A stretch of DNA of 64,000 bases, from contig NZ_CP035534.1 of NCBI RefSeq assembly GCF_009068765.1, forward strand, positions 1,240,001 to 1,304,000. Direction: 5' to 3'. Position numbers and translations under genes: made by a program. The notes beneath the pieces were generated by a model, which was not told the DNA's origin, did not search any database, and worked only from the letters and a program-made list of their open reading frames with translations. Shown piece after piece: positions 53,805 to 63,335 of the stretch (the first letter of the stretch is position 1; each line of letters starts with the position of its first letter). This DNA comes from Sulfurimonas hydrogeniphila. GTDB lineage: Bacteria; Campylobacterota; Campylobacteria; Campylobacterales; Sulfurimonadaceae.

Positions 53805-54698
53805 TCATAGAGACAAATGCTTACCGATATATCCAATATAAATTTTTCCCTCTTTCTCCAAAAAATAAATCCTATACCCATTGGAGAGATTTTTAAGATG
53901 ATTGTCAAAATATACTTTTTCTCCATCAATAGTAAACAATCTAAACTTTCTTAAATTAGCGTTATTTTTCACTGATTGACTCTCAGGACTATGATTGTAA
54001 TCCGTAATCTGCTTTTTTCCACTATCTATATCCCTCAATACGCCTACAGCTTGCCTAAAGATAGCAGTATCCATTGTTTCAATTTGCTTTTTGACTTCTT
54101 CACAAAAAATAATTTTCTCAGGAAAAAATGCTTCTCTTTTATCCCAAAAATTATTTTGGTCAATCCTTTGTCGCTGCTCACTCTCAATCTGAACAAAAAA
54201 ATCTTCATGTGCATGCATATGAGGTGGAAGCGAAATATGACGTACAGGTATATTCTCTGTGCCTTTATTGATATCAATAAATGTGCTCTTCCATTTATTA
54301 TCGGAACAAAAACTCACAGTAATACTATTCCACATCTCACAACATGCCAACCCGCCTATGAAAGGATCGTCTCCATTATAAATATAGTGCCTATCCAATA
54401 ATGAATTTTCATCATCTTCATTATCAACCAATGGTGATTCAATAATCACTATACCATTAGTCACAAAGCTTCTTACTCTCTGCTTTAGTTCTTTATGTTC
54501 AATTTGCCCAAAAAATTGAGGAAAATAAATACCCTGTATAATCTCAAAATTTTTAAAATCTTTATCCATGCGGATATTATTGAGATTTTTTTGTTTAAGT
54601 AAGGAAATACATTTAAAAAACGAAATAAAAGAATCCTCCACTCCTGTATCATCCACAAAAGGCAAAGAGAGCTCATTAAAAACGGAAAAATCTACCAT
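53805..54698 (-). CDS. Unknown protein with HigB/RelE-like C-terminal segment
   Basis: A 297-residue soluble protein. Residues 1-220 are unrecognised, with an acidic loop (VDNEDDENSLLD) and a His-rich stretch PPHMHAHEDFF. The C terminus (LRKFRLFTIDGEKVYFDNHL then NGYRIYFLEKEGKIYIGYIG) looks like the beta-sheet end of HigB/RelE toxins. It overlaps the ATPase gene by seven bases and lies 19 bases before the HigA-like gene. It could be the effector of the DUF262/ATPase cassette, kept in check by the HigA-like protein. Confidence 0.55.
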   Translation of the reverse strand: MVDFSVFNELSLPFVDDTGVEDSFISFFKCISLLKQKNLNNIRMDKDFKNFEIIQGIYFPQFFGQIEHKELKQRVRSFVTNGIVIIESPLVDNEDDENSLLDRHYIYNGDDPFIGGLACCEMWNSITVSFCSDNKWKSTFIDINKGTENIPVRHISLPPHMHAHEDFFVQIESEQRQRIDQNNFWDKREAFFPEKIIFCEEVKKQIETMDTAIFRQAVGVLRDIDSGKKQITDYNHSPESQSVKNNANLRKFRLFTIDGEKVYFDNHLKNLSNGYRIYFLEKEGKIYIGYIGKHLSL

Positions 54699-55789
54699 AA
54701 CAGTTCATCTAACCTATTATCCCACTCATCAAAAAAGCCTTTGGGCCACTCTTGATTAATTCTTCCATTTTCATCTATTCTCAAATTATCTACAATAGTT
54801 TCTAGGGAATTTTTTTCTTTTCTAAAGTAATAAATTTGTGATTGTTCGGATTTAATAAATTTCTTTTTTGTTGCAACTCTCAAACCATTAAGAAAATGAT
54901 CACTATGAGTTTCCACAAGTATCTGTACACCATTTGTTGAAGCAACAGCGCACAACTCTGCTATCTTTGCTTGTCCTGCCGGATGAAGGTGAGACTCCGG
55001 ATTTTCAACAATAAGTAAATCCCCTGGTTTTGCTTTTAGAACTGCTACAATGATTGGTAATGCATAAGTCACACCAAAACCAATATTGAGTGGAGTAAAA
55101 TCATTGGTAGTCGTATCTCCATACGCATAACTATAGGTTAAATTGACATTCTGAAGCTCTTCATAAACCTTTGCTTTTACCTCAATGCCATCACTAATAT
55201 CTCCTAGCCATAAAGAAATATTTTCAAGCAATTGTTCTGTTTTGCTATCAGGATGTTTTAATGCCTCTATTGGAATTTTTTTATGTTTGTTTTTAGCAAG
55301 ATAATGTGCAGTATATTCTCCTCGTATCCCTATAAGATTTTTTTCGATATTTTCATCAGAGAGTCCGTATGTAATACTTGGAGCAATGCGATCTGTAGAG
55401 ATATATTGAAAATCATCATTAAATAAGTTAAAGCTCTCCTCCAATCCAAGCAATGGAAAATCTGTTATCATCTTTAAGTCTTGATTATTAAAAACAAAAC
55501 TACCCGTTCTCTCTTTTGAACTTATCTCTATAGATATATTTTCATCAAAGGCTTCTTGAAATAAGATATCTCTTTTATTACCAAGATCTAAATAATCACC
55601 CTTAATATTTACAATAGGATTTTTTACTATGTTTATTCTATTTTCATTCTGCTTTAACAAAAGTAATGTTTGGATAAATGATGATTTACCACAACTATTT
55701 ACCCCTGTCAAAAGCGTTATATTTGCAAGTTCTATATCTACATTTTTTAAGCTTTTAAAATTTTGGATTTTTACGTTATCAATCTTCAT
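54692..55789 (-). CDS. AAA15/DUF3696-type ATPase
   Basis: A 365-residue ABC/SMC-like ATPase. It starts KIDNVKIQNFKSLKNVDIEL, with Walker A GVNSCGKSSF at about 29-38. The signature helix region is followed by Walker B LLIVENPESHLHPAGQ near 255, the D-loop region and the TIDHOR-like LVETHSDHFLNGLR. The end, RINQEWPKGFFDEWDN, is characteristic of DUF3696. Such ATPases act as sensors in several anti-phage systems. It overlaps the DUF262 gene by 11 bases and the next gene by seven. Confidence 0.88.
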   Translation of the reverse strand: MKIDNVKIQNFKSLKNVDIELANITLLTGVNSCGKSSFIQTLLLLKQNENRINIVKNPIVNIKGDYLDLGNKRDILFQEAFDENISIEISSKERTGSFVFNNQDLKMITDFPLLGLEESFNLFNDDFQYISTDRIAPSITYGLSDENIEKNLIGIRGEYTAHYLAKNKHKKIPIEALKHPDSKTEQLLENISLWLGDISDGIEVKAKVYEELQNVNLTYSYAYGDTTTNDFTPLNIGFGVTYALPIIVAVLKAKPGDLLIVENPESHLHPAGQAKIAELCAVASTNGVQILVETHSDHFLNGLRVATKKKFIKSEQSQIYYFRKEKNSLETIVDNLRIDENGRINQEWPKGFFDEWDNRLDELLW

Positions 55790-56900
55790 CTATCACCTCT
55801 TTTATCAATTGATTCATGATTCTAAATCTAGTCTCTATAGCACCTTTGCTACTTGTTCCCTCTGTGATAGATTTAAAAAACTCACTCTGCTCATCTTTCA
55901 TGAGAGTGATTAGTTTATCTTTAAAAATCTTTTTTTGGTTCCAAAAGATAGTTTTATCCGATATCTCACTAAAACAAACCGTAATGACATCAAAAAGTGA
56001 TCTGTTTAATGTATTGGTTCTTCTATCATCCGCAATAGCACGACTAAAGTGATGATTTTCACCCAATACTTTTTCTGAAAACTCTAGTGTTGCCAAAAGG
56101 CTTTCACGAAGCTCTGTTAGTCTCCCCTCATCGATACTATCAAGTTTCTCCATCGAATCATCCAAAAATTCACCCATATTACTAAATGGAAAATTTTCAG
56201 AGGCACTAGAGGTCAATTTAAACGCAACAAATCTTAAAATCAATTCTCTGTCAAGCATGCGCTTGGAAGGAACACTCACTACCCTCTTAAAGACCTCCTC
56301 CTCGGAGCACTCTCCTAAAAATGTAATTCCATTTCCCTTTTGATTGAGAGCTTGTCGTATCTCTTGGGCATTGAGAGATAAGCCTCCTGTGTTGATACGA
56401 TTAAAAATAGAATATCTTACTTTTTTGGGAGTTTGAGCCTCTATCTGATAAGTCACTATTTGTGTTTCATCAATAATACGCTTCAGATTTCTCTCCAAAT
56501 CATCATAAGATTTACCATCAAGTTCTTTAAGAAACTCAAGATTTTTTAATTTTAACTTCTTATCAACAACGAACTTTTTAATGGTAGATAGCCGTTGCAG
56601 TCCATCTACTACAATCCACCTATCAGGATCACTCACATCAAAATAGAAAATAGGCAAAGGTAATTTGAGCAAAATAGACTCAATGAGCCGTGACATATTG
56701 GTAGGGCTCCACAGATTAGCATGTCTCTGAAAGTCAGGATTTAGATCCACTTCACTATACTTAAGGCGATTAATAAGACTAGAAAGAGAAATCACTGCAT
56801 TTGAAATCTTAATATCTTTGGTAGAGAAAGGATCGGTAATATATCCATCGGTTTCTGATTTGACAATATCCTCTTCTATCTCTATTTGATTATCTTCCAT
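55779..56900 (-). CDS. DUF262 (ParB/Srx-like) protein
   Basis: A 373-residue protein. The DUF262 core has LNPDFQRHANLWSPTNMSRL at about 58-77 and DRWIVVDGLQRLSTIKKFVV at about 100-120; the helical remainder includes IFNRINTGGLSLNAQEIRQAL. No DUF1524 nuclease domain follows, unlike the GmrSD-like protein at 36.4 kb. DUF262 domains bind or hydrolyse nucleotides in defence proteins. It is the first gene of the four-gene cassette between hsdS and hsdR, 39 bases after hsdS. Confidence 0.87.
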   Translation of the reverse strand: MEDNQIEIEEDIVKSETDGYITDPFSTKDIKISNAVISLSSLINRLKYSEVDLNPDFQRHANLWSPTNMSRLIESILLKLPLPIFYFDVSDPDRWIVVDGLQRLSTIKKFVVDKKLKLKNLEFLKELDGKSYDDLERNLKRIIDETQIVTYQIEAQTPKKVRYSIFNRINTGGLSLNAQEIRQALNQKGNGITFLGECSEEEVFKRVVSVPSKRMLDRELILRFVAFKLTSSASENFPFSNMGEFLDDSMEKLDSIDEGRLTELRESLLATLEFSEKVLGENHHFSRAIADDRRTNTLNRSLFDVITVCFSEISDKTIFWNQKKIFKDKLITLMKDEQSEFFKSITEGTSSKGAIETRFRIMNQLIKEVIDED

Positions 56901-56939
56901 AAGAAAACTCCTTGTGAATAATTATATCTAATTTACATC

Positions 56940-58214
56940 TCATACTACCCTCACCTTCCCAGTCACCACACTATCTATCAACGAAGCCTTATACTCTTTG
57001 AGTTTTTCTATCTGTTTTTGTTGAAGAGAAATAGCTTTATCAATTTTTTGAGTATTTTCTTTTATATATTCTATAATCTCCACTTGCTCTTTTAGGGGAG
57101 GAATAGGCATGAAGAAATTATAAAAATTATCAGAAGGAAATCTCCATCTTCCAAGCATGGATACTCCTTGTCCATAAGCATAAAAAATTCTATTTTTATA
57201 TCCCATTTGCAATAAATACAAAAAATACTCTTTGCTGCAACTTCTATGCTCTAGCGTAAAAACCCTATAATCAGGACTAATTACACCATCATATTTTGAT
57301 ATATCTACATACCCTGTTAATAAGTCCATGTGATTCATGGCAAATTCATTTTTATATACAAGTTGATATTTCGAGTAGTCCATAGACAATTGTCCCTCAC
57401 CGCTTGTAATATCTTTAATTTTAATACCTTTTTGCGTAATGGACAAAACATCATACCCTAATATTCCAACTATTCTTTTCCTAATTTTAAAGATATATTT
57501 TAACCTTTTAACTTCCCAATCCACAGGCACTTTTCCCAACCACTCAACCCCACTATCTTTCATCTTGACATTTGGGTCAAGTCCTTTGGTGACGGCATCG
57601 TTGATGAGGATTTGTCGTCGCTCTTGTAGTTTCTCTATCATCTGTTCTTTTAAAGAGATGGCTTTGTCTATCTGGGCTGTTTTTTGATCGAGGTAGTTGG
57701 CGATTTTGGTTTGTTCTTGTTTTGGTGGTTTAATATATAGAATATTTAACAAGTCTGTTGGACCTAAAGTTGATCTTACCCCTGATCCTAAATTATTATA
57801 TACTTGATTTAAATACAAATTATAAAAGTAATAATATGCAAATCTCGGCAATGAATTCTTACCTACTTTTAATCTTATATAGGCAGAGCTCATTATTCCC
57901 TTTTCATGAACTAATCCAACACGGCTTGTTGATATATTCTCTAAATCAATTAATTTGAAAACTAAATTATCTTTTTCAAATATTTGGTAAGTAGCATAGT
58001 CTTTTGGAACTAAGCCCTCGGGAGAATCAATATTATTATTTACAACCCCTCGCAATGTTAAAGATAAAACATTATCGCAGTTTCGTTTTGTGTTAATTTC
58101 CTTCTTGTTTTTATGAAATCTTTTGGTGGGCTTTACTTCCCAATGTTCAGGCACTTCTCCAAGCCACTCAACCCCACTATCCTTATACTTCGGATACTTC
58201 TCTAGTTTACTCAT
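56940..58214 (-). CDS. hsdS: Type I restriction-modification specificity subunit
   Basis: A protein of 424 residues from ATG 58214 (MSKLEKYPKYKDSGVEWLGE), overlapping hsdM by eight bases. Two target-recognition domains each begin with a DSGVEWLGxVPxxWEV repeat (residues about 11-25 and 220-235). Each ends with the spacer-helix repeat of the DKAISLKEQMIEKLQERR type (about 190 and 400). This gives a bipartite DNA target read by the two domains. Confidence 0.93.
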   Translation of the reverse strand: MSKLEKYPKYKDSGVEWLGEVPEHWEVKPTKRFHKNKKEINTKRNCDNVLSLTLRGVVNNNIDSPEGLVPKDYATYQIFEKDNLVFKLIDLENISTSRVGLVHEKGIMSSAYIRLKVGKNSLPRFAYYYFYNLYLNQVYNNLGSGVRSTLGPTDLLNILYIKPPKQEQTKIANYLDQKTAQIDKAISLKEQMIEKLQERRQILINDAVTKGLDPNVKMKDSGVEWLGKVPVDWEVKRLKYIFKIRKRIVGILGYDVLSITQKGIKIKDITSGEGQLSMDYSKYQLVYKNEFAMNHMDLLTGYVDISKYDGVISPDYRVFTLEHRSCSKEYFLYLLQMGYKNRIFYAYGQGVSMLGRWRFPSDNFYNFFMPIPPLKEQVEIIEYIKENTQKIDKAISLQQKQIEKLKEYKASLIDSVVTGKVRVV

Positions 58215-60561
58215 CACCAAGCCCCAATATCTCTTTGATAAGCCCTTCACTTTGCTTTTCAAGCTCAAGTATATCTGCCGTTACATCTTCGATACTTCGT
58301 AGTGGTTTATGCTTATAAAAGTACTTGTTAAAACTTATCTCATAGCCTATCTTGACACTATCTAGGTTTATCCACGCTTCCTTTACATGTGGTTTGACCT
58401 CTCTGAGGAAATAGCCGTGAATATCGTCTGAGAGAGGGATATTTTCACTATCTCTCAAGTCACCCTCGCTCTCATACTCTATATACTCTCCTACTTTATC
58501 GGTAGCATAGAGTCCAAAGTCTGCCAAATCTTCCTCTTTGCATCCCAAATGCTCCAGTTTCTCCTCTAGCTTATCGCCAGAGAGTTTATGTATCTTTTTG
58601 ATAACCTTGTGAGCACGCTCATCATACCAGCTCACAGCAGAGAGGATGATATTTTTCTCACTTGCGGAGAGTTTTATCTTTTGGTCTTTGAGTACCTTAT
58701 CTACCTCTTTTTTGAAGAGGTTGAAATCATCATACTCTTTGTCCCCTATCTCAACAGAGAGTAGTGTAGCTACTTCTAAAAGGTTTTTATGTTTACTCCA
58801 GAGATTTTGGCTAACGAGTGCATTTTTCTGTTTGGTTTTGAGGTTTAGTTCTTGCTTTTCGCACCACTCCAGTATCTCTTTTTCATATGGTTTTACATCT
58901 TCATACAACACATCCCCATACTCACTATATGCCCACTCCATAGGCTCTTGTAGCCCTTTATCATACCGCAAAGTCTCTCTGCGCTCACGAGTGAATTGTG
59001 CTTTAAGTCTTTTTGGTCTTTCGATATTTACCTTGTAATAGCCAAAATCTTCATTGTCAAATACCTTGCTGGCAATACAGCTATCGCACTCTCGCTCTAT
59101 CTCGGCAAACTCTCTATATGTGTTAACTATCTGTTCTATATGCTCCGGAGTAAACTCACAGTTCTTATCTCCCAGATTTTTACGAAGTTTTTTATAGAGC
59201 TGCCCTGCATCGATGAGTTGCACTTTGCCTTTTCTTTTGGCTTCTTTGTTATTACTGAGTATCCAAATATAGGTAGTGATACCGGTATTGTAAAAGAGGT
59301 TATTGGGTAACTGGATGATGGCTTCAAGCATATCATTCTCGATGATATATCGACGGATGTTGCTTTCTCCACCACCGGCATCACCTGTAAAGAGGCTACT
59401 TCCGTTGTGCACAGAAGCTATACGACTCCCAAGAGGACTTTGAGAGAGTGACTTCATCTTGCTTACCATCTCCATGAGAAAAAGCAGCTGCCCATCTGAG
59501 CTTCGTGGTGTAGCATCTGCTTCAGCTTCATCTGCCCAGTAGTCCTTAAGCCTCACCACAAAACGGGGATCGATGATCTCTTTACCATCTTTGATATTTT
59601 TGAGTTCACTCGCCCAGGACTTACCATAAGGAGGATTGGAGAGCATAAAGTCAAACTGCTCTCCTCTAAACTCATCAGTAGAGAGGGTTGAACCGTTACG
59701 AATATTTTCTGGGTTATCCCCTTTTATCATCATGTCTGATTTACAGATAGCATAAGTCTCATCATTGATCTCTTTACCATAGAGATAGACATCTCCACTG
59801 GCTCGTATCTCTCCTGCTTCATCTTTGATGAACTTCTCCGACTCAGTAAGCATCCCTCCACTACCACAGGCAGGATCGTATATTTTCATAACCGGTGGCA
59901 ACTGATCTTTGACAGGAATAAAGACAATATGTGTCATCAATTCTATCACTTCTCTAGGCGTGAAATGCTCTCCCGCCTCTTCGTTGTTCTCCTCATTAAA
60001 CTTGCGGATCAATTCCTCAAAAACATATCCCATCCCCAAATTAGTCAAGGCAGGAAGCTTTCGCCCCTCTGGGTCTAGCACTTCATGGTTGGTGAGGTTA
60101 ATAGTAGGGGAGGTAAATTTCTCCAACACTTCCAAAAGAACATTTTTATCTGCCATATGCTTTATCTGAGAGCGAAGCTTGAACTTCTCTATAATCTCTT
60201 TCACATTAGGGCTAAAACCCTCAAGATACTCACTAAAATTAGCCTCTAACATCTGCTGAGAATTGGTAGCAGTATCATAAAGTCTTTTAAGTGTCCAAGG
60301 GGAAGTGTTGTAAAAGAGATAGCCACTAGCATCTCTAAGTCCACCCACCTCATACTCAGTCAGTCCTACCTCTTCTCTTTGAAACTTAACTTCTTCAAGT
60401 ACTGCCTCTTTAGTAGGTTCAAGCAGTGCATCAAGCCGTCTAAGCACCACCATAGGCAAGATTACATCTCTATATTTTCCTCGGACATATACATCTCGCA
60501 AACAATCGTCTGCGATACTCCATATAAAAGATACCAATTTATTGTGTGCTGCTTGATTCAC
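58207..60561 (-). CDS. hsdM: Type I restriction-modification methyltransferase subunit
   Basis: A 784-residue N6-adenine methyltransferase. It starts at GTG 60561, sharing one base with the TAG of the upstream gene. Motif I is KIYDPACGSGGML near residue 230 and motif IV is SNPPYGKSW near 310, both intact. It is longer than usual HsdM (about 500) because of a C-terminal helical extension of some 250 residues ahead of hsdS. It methylates the host target and forms the core of the restriction complex. Confidence 0.94.
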   Translation of the reverse strand: MNQAAHNKLVSFIWSIADDCLRDVYVRGKYRDVILPMVVLRRLDALLEPTKEAVLEEVKFQREEVGLTEYEVGGLRDASGYLFYNTSPWTLKRLYDTATNSQQMLEANFSEYLEGFSPNVKEIIEKFKLRSQIKHMADKNVLLEVLEKFTSPTINLTNHEVLDPEGRKLPALTNLGMGYVFEELIRKFNEENNEEAGEHFTPREVIELMTHIVFIPVKDQLPPVMKIYDPACGSGGMLTESEKFIKDEAGEIRASGDVYLYGKEINDETYAICKSDMMIKGDNPENIRNGSTLSTDEFRGEQFDFMLSNPPYGKSWASELKNIKDGKEIIDPRFVVRLKDYWADEAEADATPRSSDGQLLFLMEMVSKMKSLSQSPLGSRIASVHNGSSLFTGDAGGGESNIRRYIIENDMLEAIIQLPNNLFYNTGITTYIWILSNNKEAKRKGKVQLIDAGQLYKKLRKNLGDKNCEFTPEHIEQIVNTYREFAEIERECDSCIASKVFDNEDFGYYKVNIERPKRLKAQFTRERRETLRYDKGLQEPMEWAYSEYGDVLYEDVKPYEKEILEWCEKQELNLKTKQKNALVSQNLWSKHKNLLEVATLLSVEIGDKEYDDFNLFKKEVDKVLKDQKIKLSASEKNIILSAVSWYDERAHKVIKKIHKLSGDKLEEKLEHLGCKEEDLADFGLYATDKVGEYIEYESEGDLRDSENIPLSDDIHGYFLREVKPHVKEAWINLDSVKIGYEISFNKYFYKHKPLRSIEDVTADILELEKQSEGLIKEILGLGDE

Positions 60562-62294
60562 TATTTTTCTCCTAAAAAGTTGCTATGTATTTTTCTTATA
60601 CTATTATTTATTTTCTCAATCTCATTATACAATTCTATCTCATTATTAAAGTTTAATAAAACTTGTTTTTTTTCATCTTTTGACAATATCGGTATTTGCA
60701 TTTTTTTTATTTCACTTGTGGCAATTTGAGGCATTGCCGTGCCTGCCACAAGTTGCTTCAACATCGCTTGACCAATGTCAGATTTAAAAAACATATACAA
60801 CTCTATTGCCATTTGTTTATCTTTGACTCGTATTACTTGTGAAGCTTGTGAAGCGAGTAAAGGTTCATTTATCTCTCCAATAATTGCTACCTTTCCAATG
60901 GTACCTTTCGTACTAACAAGCACATCATAGGCTTGTAGCTTATATGTTTGATATTTATTATACTGACTACCTATCTTTTTTAATTTGCCACCCCCTGTTG
61001 TAAAACCTGCTTTCGCAAAGTCTGATGGGGAAATTTCATACACTTCCTTACCCTCGCCCTCGTCTTTAAAGAGTTGTGATCTTCTTACTTCTGCAATTTT
61101 TTGCAACTCAATAGTCTTATAAAATGCTAATATCTCTTGTATTTCCTTAGCCTCTTGCGAGATTACATATCTATCTATCGATAAAGAGTAACTGTTTTTT
61201 TCTATTTCATCAATAGAGATGATTGTTGAAATAGCATTTATCTCTTCTTTATTTTTATATATATCAATAATTTTATCAATATTATTAAAAATAATTTTTC
61301 TTCCGTCTCTTTTTAAAAACTGCTCATTTTTTAGATTGATAAATAGTACTTCATAATCTTCTTTTTCCTTATTTATTACAAAAAATGTTGTTTCTATAGA
61401 TGTTGCACTATGTATATTTGGGGGTAGCTGTACAATTGCCTCAAGATAATTTTTTTCTATAAGGTACTTTCTAAATAACCCTTCTGTGCCACTTCTATAT
61501 GTAAAGCCAACAGGTAGTAAAACGACAGCTTTTCCTTTACATTGTGCTAATATATGTTCAAAGTGTGCAACATCAAGATTGCTTCCTTTATGTATCTTAA
61601 AACGATTAAACCTATCATTGGAAAAATCTATCTTAGCTCTTAATCCAAGCGGAGGAAAAGAGAGAACTGATTCATACTGTTGTAAAAGGTGTGGAGCATC
61701 AGGCTTGATATATGCGGGAGATTCTAAAGGATTGTTGAATTGAAACTCAATATTCTTATGATCGATTATCTTTACAAGTTCAGCAATAAAAGCGTTTTGA
61801 GGGATTAGATTTTCTGCATATATTTTCTTATCTGTTTGATATACATACGAAAATCCATTTGTAAATGGCACATAAATATTTTCGCTATTATTGTTAAGCA
61901 GTTTGACACCAAGTTCCGCTACCTGATGAGATACACAATAATCATGAATTACTTTTTGAGTACAAAAAGTATCATTAACATTCATTTTAAAAGTATCATC
62001 TTCTACAGTATTATATATCGCTACCAACACATTGCTATCTATCTTTAACAGATTACTGTTTTGATTTAGATAGAATTTAAATAGATTATGCTCTTTAGAT
62101 AGTGTTTCAAATATCTTTAGCAGCTTTTTTAACTCAACCTTTTGAGCAAAAAATGTATCATATCGTAAATTATCGTCTTTAATGTCATTAGCCGATATAA
62201 TTTTCCATGCTTTTAATAAATAATAGAGTTCTATCGCCTGTTCTTGTGCTAAGTTTAATGTACCTAGAATATCAAATATATTTTTGTTTTTCAC
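60561..62294 (-). CDS. HsdM-HsdS-like fusion with degenerate methyltransferase motifs
   Basis: A 577-residue protein. Residues 1-390 have the N6-methylase layout, but the SAM-binding motif reads YVPFTNGFSY (141-150) instead of YDPACGSG, and motif IV reads SFPPLG (212-217) instead of NPPY/F. The catalytic Asn and the glycine loop are gone. Residues 390-577 are an HsdS-like single target-recognition domain (YKLQAYDVLVSTKGTIGKVA, later AGTAMPQIATSEIKKMQIPI) with a terminal helix. It is probably not a methylase but a DNA-reading partner. Its stop overlaps the hsdM start by one base. Confidence 0.75.
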   Translation of the reverse strand: MKNKNIFDILGTLNLAQEQAIELYYLLKAWKIISANDIKDDNLRYDTFFAQKVELKKLLKIFETLSKEHNLFKFYLNQNSNLLKIDSNVLVAIYNTVEDDTFKMNVNDTFCTQKVIHDYCVSHQVAELGVKLLNNNSENIYVPFTNGFSYVYQTDKKIYAENLIPQNAFIAELVKIIDHKNIEFQFNNPLESPAYIKPDAPHLLQQYESVLSFPPLGLRAKIDFSNDRFNRFKIHKGSNLDVAHFEHILAQCKGKAVVLLPVGFTYRSGTEGLFRKYLIEKNYLEAIVQLPPNIHSATSIETTFFVINKEKEDYEVLFINLKNEQFLKRDGRKIIFNNIDKIIDIYKNKEEINAISTIISIDEIEKNSYSLSIDRYVISQEAKEIQEILAFYKTIELQKIAEVRRSQLFKDEGEGKEVYEISPSDFAKAGFTTGGGKLKKIGSQYNKYQTYKLQAYDVLVSTKGTIGKVAIIGEINEPLLASQASQVIRVKDKQMAIELYMFFKSDIGQAMLKQLVAGTAMPQIATSEIKKMQIPILSKDEKKQVLLNFNNEIELYNEIEKINNSIRKIHSNFLGEK

Positions 62295-62303
62295 AACTTA
62301 CTC

Positions 62304-62564
62304 CTAATGTCTATTGTAGCTGTTTGTATTATATGCAGTAATAAGAGCATCATTATCAAAAACAATGGTCACTCCACCCTTATCCATAATTTTTAGCAAC
62401 TCTTTTCTCATACTATCAATCTCTCGTATCACTTTTTGTGTATTTTTCTTATTTAAAATAAGCTTGTCACCCTTTGCTTTTCCATACTCATAAACTAAAT
62501 CTACAAGCTTTTTAGAAATTCCTCTTTGAGACATTCTAGCTAATATATGGTTAGTAGTTGTCAT
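62304..62564 (-). CDS. DUF4258-like small protein
   Basis: A protein of 86 residues from ATG 62564, which has AAAAGGAAA before it. The pattern H...RMSQRGISKKLVDLVYEYGK followed by a strand and a final VTIVFDNDALITAYNT fits the DUF4258 / RelE-like small domain. It is the first gene of the leftward restriction-modification operon, ten bases before the HsdM-HsdS-like fusion. It may be a toxin-like or regulatory protein; a strong palindrome lies upstream. Confidence 0.65.
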   Translation of the reverse strand: MTTTNHILARMSQRGISKKLVDLVYEYGKAKGDKLILNKKNTQKVIREIDSMRKELLKIMDKGGVTIVFDNDALITAYNTNSYNRH

Positions 62565-62633
62565 AATATTTCCTTTTAGTTTGGTATTTACTAAATATGT
62601 GAGAAAATTATAACAGTTTTTAAAATACATGTC

Positions 62634-62656
62634 AAGTAGTTTGAACCAAACTACTT
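62634..62656. promoter_or_regulatory. Perfect inverted repeat upstream of the restriction operon
   Basis: AAGTAGTTTG (62634-62643) and CAAACTACTT (62647-62656) form a perfect 10-base inverted repeat around AAC, 70 bases before the DUF4258-like start. The lack of a following U-tract in the leftward direction and the position suggest an operator for a dimeric regulator (a C-protein-like role). A transcript hairpin is possible. Confidence 0.5.
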
Positions 62657-63335
62657 TAATTTGTTGTAAAATTACTATTTTATTCCAAAAAACTGATCTA
62701 ATGTATTAATTTTGAAGATATTTTCGAGCTAAAATATATGCCATGATTATTCCTAAGCATGTTTACAATATTTTTGTTCTATTTCTATGAAACTTAAAGC
62801 CTGTTTCATTAAGGCAGTTTGTGTTAAGTCAATCTGCTTTTTTATATGAAGCCTAACATATTAACTATTTTCGAGCAGAACCAAAGTTACGGTCAAATCT
62901 TATCTATAATATAAAAGCTCTTGCACTAATGAGTAGTACCAACCCTATCAACCTTTTATTAGACCAACTTCTCACACCTGTGATATCTGTTTGAAAAATT
63001 GCGCTTCTTTTGATTACGATGGCCAGATCACTCCGTAGAGAGATGGAAGCTTCCACCGATTCTTTTCTATGGTTAAGTTTTATGTTTTAAAAATAAAGAA
63101 TACAAAATAATAACACATTTTTGTATTGTATTTTGAACAATAGCTTTTTAATATGTATTCTTAATTTGTTCCAGTTTCCTTTTCCCTATAGCAATGCTTT
63201 CAAAATCTCTTAAATAGGGGAAAAATTGTAATTGAAAAAAATTATACATTACTAAGAAAAATACATAAAACTTACACTCAAAAAAACAAAAAAATATGAA
63301 TATAGATGAGACATAATAAAAAAGGAGTCAAGATT
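62657..63335. other. AT-rich intergenic region without recognised genes
   Basis: About 680 bases with no credible protein, tRNA or rRNA. Small inverted repeats are present: AATACAAAA (63099-63107) with TTTTGTATT (63119-63127), and TTTTCCCTAT near 63180 with ATAGGGGAAAA near 63217. The slightly more GC-rich patch around 63020-63060 might be a remnant or a small RNA, but nothing supports that directly. This gap may contain an old element boundary. Confidence 0.4.
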
